Below, in pieces: positions 57,133-64,000 of a stretch of DNA of 64,000 nucleotides. The notes below the pieces were generated by a model that worked only from the letters and a program-made list of their open reading frames with translations, was not told the origin of the DNA and searched no databases. Every line of letters starts with the position of its first letter. Positions within the stretch are counted from its first letter, which is position 1. Origin of the DNA: Annona cherimola (lineage: Eukaryota; Streptophyta; Magnoliopsida; Magnoliales; Annonaceae). Location: contig CM059975.1 of the NCBI GenBank assembly GCA_030490835.1, forward strand, positions 50,769,174-50,833,173, given 5' to 3'. A program made the position numbers and the translations under genes.

Positions 57133-60100
57133 TTAAACATCTTAAAAAGAATTTAAATCATTCATTTGCTAAACCATTCAAGCAGTTAAAATATCATTGA
57201 TAAACATTTGATCACATTTTTATAAAACAAAAGCATTTAGAAAATTGTTTGCTTACCTCCTCTTAGCTTTCCATATCACTTTTCTCTTTGCCTTTGCCTA
57301 TACATAAGAAAAGCATTGCATTCATAACAAATTCATTTGCTTGCATTCACTTAATTTTCCAATCCCATAATCCATTTCACATATAACCAACTCGAATTTC
57401 AAGTTGGACATACATACACAACATTTACTTGTGCATCATACCATCCATTCCATATTTCATTTTAAACCCATATTTAGGGTAAACAGATAATAATCATTCA
57501 TAAATCAACATGTGGGGATTTATATCTCCCATTTATCATTTTTCATCAATTTTTCATTTTTCCTACGTCAATGATTATTTTAAGCATAGAATTGACATCT
57601 TAAGCTTCATAAATAAATCTCGAAATTTGAGATAATTAAAAATCATCCATATAGAAACATACTTATGCATTTCATCACATATTCATGCATTTTTTCATTT
57701 TAGCAATTTCACATAAGTCATACATTATCCATTCATACATACATTCAACTTACAACACATATATTATGTGTTTCTTAAAATTTCTTAACATAGAAACTTA
57801 CATCCAATTTCAACATGTTTCAACCCCTTAATTAACATATAATTTAGGGTCTCATTTTATAATTTTAATCGATTCATCATTGGATTCCGAAACAGCCATG
57901 TTAGGACCCGTTTTTCATCCTTTCAACGCCTCTTTCAATATTTAAATCTTAACAGATTTGTAAGCCATAATTTTCAGCAACTAAACATGCTTTTCTTAAC
58001 CCCAATTTAAAGTATTATCACATATTTAAAATCCATAATTTAGTTGCTTCCAAAACAGTAACACTTTAAGCATGTAGGGTACTCCTTTTGGCCCGTTTTG
58101 ATGTGTCCATACTTATGTCCTTAAAAATCAGATTTATGGCAAATCTTTCCAAGACCTTTTAGACATTCAAAGTATCCTAATCCTAGGTTAATTTAACCTC
58201 CATAACATCCATAAATTACTTATTTACAAACAGTAACAAAATCCACATGTAAGGTACCTGTTTTTGCCCCCATTTGGACGTTCCACACATGTACCCTAAA
58301 AATCAGACTCAGGGTAAGCTCATCCAGCCCACTTAGGATGTCCAAAGGGTCCTTAATTTAGGTTACTTTACCCTAAAATTCACCCATAAACCATTTAAGC
58401 TCTTCTTTGCATCATTTTTGACATAAAAATGGAAAAATCGGGTAATACTTGAAACCCTAAATTTCATTTTTGTTAAAATCATTAACAAATGACCAAATCA
58501 ACATATGTAATCCAAAAGAGAATGAATTACATTCTCATCATCATGCTTAAATCAAACAGCAACTTGATTTAGGGTTTTAAGAAATTTCAAGATAGATTTC
58601 ATTCAAAAAATTCAACCCTAACATCCCTTTTAACCCTTTTGAACTCTTGATTTCATTTATACCATTAAAAAATCATTCAATACCCTTATCAAGGCATCAT
58701 AACTCATCCTTTAAGATTTCATTATAAATCATATTCATGACTCATAATTTGAGAGAGGAAATCTTGATTTAAATGATTCAAAACTTAGGTTTCACTTACT
58801 TGAATTGAATTGAACTTGAATCCAACTTCCTTAGCTTGGTTCATCTTCTCTTTCTTCCCATTTTTCCTTCTCTTTTTCTCCCCTTTTCCTCTTCTTTCCT
58901 TGCTGGTTTGGACGTTCACAACTTGCTCCATACTTAGAGATTTTTGAGAAATTTTCTCTCCTCCTTTCTCAAGTGGACGTCCCCCTTGGATAAGGTCCCC
59001 TTTTTATATTTTTTTACCGGCCCATGGGACCCAATTTGCCACATTTCATGAGGGTAATTTAATTTTAACTTATCCCTTGTTGACATGATAATTTTATATC
59101 CAAGTAAAGTACCCATTTAATATTTAACAAAAATATCAAAAATCAACTCATTGATGGGAGTGTTGCTGTCCACTAGGGGCATCCCCTATTTGCCTTGCTT
59201 TTGACATTTTTGTGCTCATTTTTCCACACATTTAAATGTCCCATTACTTACCCTAGGTGTTAGGCTACTTAGACATGTATTTTAGGATTTTTTAAAAATA
59301 AAAAAACTAAGCCTTATCACCCCTTGGACGTCCATGGCAATGCCACCTTATCTATGCCTCCATTTGAGCTACACTTAGGCATTTAAACCCATGTATTCAA
59401 ACCCTTACTTTTCCATGGATTTGACCCTTAAATAATTCCAAAAAATTCAGCTCCATTCACCTCCATTTGACACTTCTCATAGCATTAAACCAAGTCATTT
59501 AATCCACTTTCTTTAACATAAATGCTATGGTAGTCTAGGGTGCACAAAGTCAATGATAGACACATTTGTCCAATTAAGCACTTTTTCATGGTAATTAGCT
59601 TAATTAAATCCTTCCATAACATAGATTTCATAATTTTATTCAATCATTTCAAGTTCCATCTCAAACCGACTTTTCTATGTCAAGTTATGATCCTTTAGAA
59701 ATAACCTTAGAGTGTGAGATTAAAAATAAATAATTATCATCTTAATCCCATCACATTTGCCTTAATCCAATCCACACATAATTTTTAGCCCAAATTCATG
59801 AGCTTACCTTTCAAATTTCATCTCATTTTGCCTTATAGACGTCAAGTTATGAATTTTCTACAATTTCTAACATAATTCCATAATTTTCATTTTAATTTTC
59901 ATTAATTAAATCATGAAAATTAAAATAAATATTCATGCCACATTAGCATATTCTAATCCTCATTAAGCCCCTTTAGTCATCTTGACTCACATTGGGCTAT
60001 GATGATTAATCTTAATCACCATTCTTAATCATAACCCTAATTGCAAAATTCATCAATTCATGAAAATCATCCATAAATCAACCAATTCATACATAAATCA

Positions 60101-60153
60101 TAATTACACCTTAAATTCACTTATATGAGTCCTACTCGGTTCTGGGTATTACA
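57133..60153 (-). mobile_element. Gypsy-type LTR (minus), 5' part of the copy interrupted at 50610
   Basis: It continues the LTR from 49672-50610 and starts on the minus strand as TGTAATACCCAGAACCG at 60153. It contains the splice-donor-like AGGTAAG at 57252-57258, a pyrimidine-rich leader (58860-58900), and the GGCAAAATGAGATGAAATTTG form of the conserved block near 59815. No polypurine tract precedes 60153; another LTR fragment abuts. Confidence 0.75.
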
Positions 60154-62340
60154 TACGGTTAAAGAAAAATTTTAAAATTCTCACTCTACAAATCCTTCTT
60201 GCTTCACTTGGCTAGTACTGCACCTGTCTAAGGTTGAGAAAACAAAATGTGAGTATTAAACTCAATAAGCAAGTATTTTTTTTATTTTCTTGTGAATGCA
60301 TTTCCTTCTATTAGGTAGGAGACACTTACCAAGTGATCAACTACCCATATAAAAGAAACCTTTCATGCAAACTATTCATGTAAATCATTTCATTAAAACC
60401 TCTTATATCCTAATTTTGAATTTTTCATAAAGAAAACATGTACGATCGCATTTCTTTCTATTTGGTAGGAGATACTTACCAAGTGATTAACCACCTATAG
60501 AGAAGAAACCATTCATACATAACATAGCCTATCATGTGATCGCACGCTAGCTAGACAACCATCCATTCATTTTGCTCCAATTTCTGGGAGGGCGACGCTA
60601 GCCCCAGAGCCATAGCGACTCGGCCACATAGAGAGGGGGGCCATTATACTTTCACCTCTACATAGACCTAGTACTTGATCCTTGCGCGCACTACACATCA
60701 TTCATCTTCTCATGCTAACATGATTTCATAAAGCATACACAGCCTTTATGCTATCTTTTTTTCAACTTGAAAACTTAGCATAATCATTTTGAAAATATTT
60801 TTCAAATCACAGTATTAGGATGATCATCCTTAAACGATTTTGGAAACATTTAAGTAAAGCAATTTTACAAATCATTTGCAGCGTTTGAGAAAAATAATAT
60901 TTTCAAAAGCATTGCTTGTTTGCTTGGAAATAATTTTGAAATCATCATGATAAAGCAATTTCAAAAACAATTCAATAGTTGAGGATAGAGTAAAATTATT
61001 AAGCAACATTTTTGAACTTGTTACCTCATGAAATCATTTCAATATTTGAGGATAAGGTAACATTTTAAGCAAATTTTTTCAACTTGTTACTTGCTTACCT
61101 CTTGAAATATTTTTAAACATTTTCATATAAAATTATAGGAATGGTCGTCCTTAAACAATTTTAGAAAATCAATTTGAAACCCTTTCAAAATGTTTCAATA
61201 AAATTATTTCAAGATCTTTCCATAAAACCACTTTAAAATATTTTGATAAGACCATTTTAAAACATTTCAATGAAACCCTTTTAAGACATTTCAATAAAGC
61301 CAATTCAAAACTTTTCAATAAAATCATTTCAAGACATTTCAACAAGCCAATTCAAAACTTTTCAATAAAATCATTTCAAAACATTTGGTTTGCAAATATC
61401 ATTTTTTGAAAAATTCAAACTTTCTTTTCACAAAACCCAAACTTTCTTTTCATAAAATATTTTTGAAATAGGGTTTTCGATGGGCTTGCTTACCTTGCGA
61501 CAATCCACTCGTTCCTTGAATCTTTTCCTTGTCTTTGCCTAGACAAGTGAACATAATCATCTTATATACTTGTGTAATTTCGTATGCTTGCATGCTTTGT
61601 TTAACTAATGTATATTAATCACTTATTCCCAACCCTCATATGGTCTTAACCAACGTGTCACTCACAACTTGTACATTTTACTCAATTCCTTCTTTGAGAT
61701 GAATACCCTCATCTTTTAGGTCACATATGTACATATTATATTCATTAATCTTTAATTATTCATTCCTTTTAATTCTCCCCTCTAGGGTATTTAACCTTTT
61801 CAATAATTCAAGCTACTTACTTGAAACTATAACAAGCTGAGTTCAAGTAAGGTTTCTAAAGTCCACATTTATCTTTCTATGCATACTTATTTACCCTCAA
61901 TGGTTCAATATTTCTTTCATTCAATGCTCAAGTTTAGGGTATTAGCCCTTTACAATTATTCATGGCACTTGTTATCATTCCATACTCATGTTTAGTATCC
62001 TAAACTTTCACCATTACTCAAAACACTTGTTTATACCCTATTGCATATCATTCAAGGTGTTTGATTCCAACTTATACAAGTTAATTTCAAATCAAAATTT
62101 CTGAAATTAACTATCATTAGCAAAACAGCCTAATGTGCAGTCATTTTTATTACTTTCCACTTATACAATTGCACCTCAATGATATACATATGAAAAATTA
62201 TCAAATCATAACTTTTGCGGTCATGTTAAGTGCTTGTTTGTATTCCATAACAACCTAAATTCCATTAAAATTTCTGAAATCATCATCCATTATCAAAACA
62301 GCCATATATGTTCTCATTTTCACTATCCGATACTTGCATC
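60154..62340 (-). mobile_element. Gypsy-type LTR fragment (minus), inverted copy of 29736-31836
   Basis: It includes CCTTAGACAGGTGCAGTACTAG (minus strand, in two words CCTTAGACAGG and TGCAGTACTAG), as at 31418. The ACTTACCAAGTGATCAAC block is at 60326, the GC island at 60585-60670 (CATAGCGACTCGGCCACA) and the 24-bp repeats at 61190-61385. A splice-donor-like AAGGTAAG is near 61490. The LTR 3' end is missing at 60154, but it extends further upstream than its partner at 29736. Confidence 0.75.
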
Positions 62341-62344
62341 TTAA

Positions 62345-63350
62345 CTCATCATTGTTCATAATCTTATTGCAAGTGCACAGGTCATAGATTGTAGTATATA
62401 AATTATCGATCCACAGAGAATTCAGGACTATAAATTTTGCTTTTAAATGCTTTCGTGTCGAATAAAATAGAAAAGTGAGAAGGGAATATCGTAAATAAAA
62501 TAGAAAAAATAGAAAAATGGAAAGAGAAGATTGAAAACTAGAACGAGTAGAGAAAACGAGAGTGGAGTACCTAGAGTCTAGGATTTCACATGCGTCTTTT
62601 GCAACAGGTAGTGGTATAATTATTTAATCTTGATATTGTTTGTTAAAGGAGAACAAACCCTAATTTATCCTTGCATCTTCTCTCAAAACCTACAAGGTGT
62701 ACCCTAATTTTTTTAACCACATATTCTCATGGGATTAAGTTAATTAGAATTCATTAAGTTCTTTGGTTTGTTTATGAAATTCTTCAAGATCATCATGCCT
62801 ATTCGCATGGTCTTAGATTTCTAGGTTTAATATCATGATTATCGTATATTAGATTTCTACCTCTCGGTTCCATCACCTAATATATGGGATCATGCCAAAG
62901 TACGGACCCATGGACTAAGCAAGTATAAAAAATACAAGACATTAAGTTAATAACAATATCCATCATAAATAAATTAAAACTCACACCACGCTACATTGTA
63001 CGCATGCTACATCTTAAACCCTAGATTTAGGGCTTAGCCGAGCATGTTTAAATCCAAAATAGAATTAAAAACAAAACCCATCTTAAACAAGGCAATTAAA
63101 ATTAAAAAGGAAAAAGATAGGAGGGCTTATTGGTTTGAAGCTCCCGATAGTGTGTCGGCCACTCCACTCAACTTGCCGGTCCGCCTCTTGCCGGCGCTCT
63201 CCACCTTGCTCTCTCTATCTCTCTCTTTCTCTATGGAATTTTTGCTCCTCTCTCTCTCCCAAAATTCGTGTAAAAATTCTTGCTGTAAAACTCCAAATTC
63301 TGTCGTCCAATTCTCCCTTCTGCTGTCCGGCCTATCCATTTTATAGCACC
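62345..63350 (-). repeat. Dispersed repeat with a TATA-like box, inverted partner of 45225-45775
   Basis: From 62355 to about 62850 it matches 45300-45775 in inverted orientation, as in GTGGATCGATAATTT. Upstream on the minus strand are a GA-rich leader (63200-63260) and TATAAAATGG near 63336-63345, so it may be the R/U5 or leader of another LTR element. Opposed open frames at 63044-63413 have no recognisable product and run over a (CT)n tract. Confidence 0.45.
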
Positions 63351-63780
63351 AAAAAAATGAGTCCCAACCCATAGGAAGCACTTCCCTTGGGTAAAAAAAA
63401 GGAAGCTGGGCATTTTGGTAATTTTACAGCAAGAGTATAATAACTTAAAAACGTGAGTATGTTTGGTTTTTTGATAAAATTTGTATTATATATATACAAA
63501 ATCTCAATCTATTCCATTCATTTGCTAGATGAAATATTAAAATGTATGTGGACATAATTTCTCAACATTTGAAAATTTCTAAAAAAATTTTTGTACAAAA
63601 AATTATTTTTTAAAAAGATTTCATTATAATTAGTAAAGTTAGAAAATATAAATTTTATTAGAAGTTATTTCATATTATTTAAAGTTAATGTAATCATGGT
63701 ACTCTCAAAAATAACAAGTTCTTTTATTTTTCTCGAATGTTTGAAAATTTATTAATATTTTATTATTTTCTGAATAAAAT
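63351..63780. other. AT-rich spacer, nothing recognised
   Basis: I see no gene, RNA or element boundary. Confidence 0.45.
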
Positions 63781-63870
63781 CGGATCTAACGGCATCTAAC
63801 AGCATCTAACAGCATCTAATAGCATCTAACAGCATCTAACAGCATCTAACAACATCTAACAACATCTAAT
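63781..63870. repeat. 10-bp tandem repeat, nine units
   Basis: Nine consecutive 10-mers of the type AGCATCTAAC, with single-base variants (CGG, GGC, AAC starts; TAAT ends) and no length change. Confidence 0.92.
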
Positions 63871-64000
63871 TTTTAAAATTAATAAGTTAATCCTAATTTA
63901 ACACCTGTAATATAATCCTAGGTCCCTTATAATGTCATTTAGACCATAAATTCAGAATTTGAAACTCATATTATATGATTTAATAAAATCATCATAATCT
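63871..64000. other. AT-rich sequence to the window end
   Basis: No feature recognised. Confidence 0.4.

Noticed and set aside
63044..63413. Four overlapping open frames near the window end, up to 100 codons
   Set aside because: They overlap each other on both strands around a (CT)n tract and show no domain. Probably the leader of a repeat.
63781..63870. CRISPR-like regular repeat
   Set aside because: The units are directly adjacent with no spacers, and the DNA is from a plant nucleus.

Overview
The window is nuclear DNA of a flowering plant. The evidence is an AT-rich, intron-containing gene for a plant-specific blue copper protein (phytocyanin) and dense nests of Ty1/copia and Ty3/gypsy LTR retrotransposons with plant-type initiator-tRNA-Met primer sites. 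I cannot name the species.

Layout. 1-1805 is the 5' part of a long gypsy-type LTR on the minus strand, cut by the window edge. 2840-6998 (minus) is the only host gene I can support: a two-exon stellacyanin-type phytocyanin of 199 residues with a signal peptide, a complete copper site, a Ser/Pro-rich stalk and a GPI-type tail. Its 3.56 kb intron carries two MITE-like insertions and a perfect hairpin. A TATA box and a duplicated promoter block lie upstream, at 7073-7219. 7598-11790 is an approximately 35-bp minisatellite split by a solo copia LTR, which is itself split by a second, oppositely oriented solo LTR; both insertions keep perfect 5-bp target duplications. 12545-15265 holds two degraded LTRs of the same copia family.

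15266-29735 is one gypsy-type LTR interrupted at 17021/27675 by a 10.65-kb copia array of the form LTR-internal-LTR-internal-LTR with a 4,472-bp period. Both internal regions carry the same stops, frameshift and integrase truncation, so the array looks like one decayed copia element duplicated in tandem by unequal LTR recombination after it was already dead.

29736-62340 is a nest of long gypsy-type LTRs and fragments in both orientations. It includes a solo LTR (40015-42720) with a perfect target duplication, a Del/Tekay-like pol remnant with a polypurine tract (43020-44492), and a 6.5-kb element without coding capacity (50611-57132). That element has about 3-kb LTRs, a 0.6-kb internal region, a duplicated primer site and a polypurine tract: a LARD-like non-autonomous element, nested in another LTR. 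62345-63350 matches 45225-45775 in inverted orientation. The window ends in AT-rich DNA with a nine-copy 10-bp repeat at 63781-63870.

In functional terms the window has one host gene and a chronicle of retrotransposon insertion, nesting, solo-LTR formation and tandem duplication. The order of events can be read from target duplications and, in three cases, from an uninterrupted copy of the target sequence elsewhere in the same window. No retroelement open reading frame here is intact.
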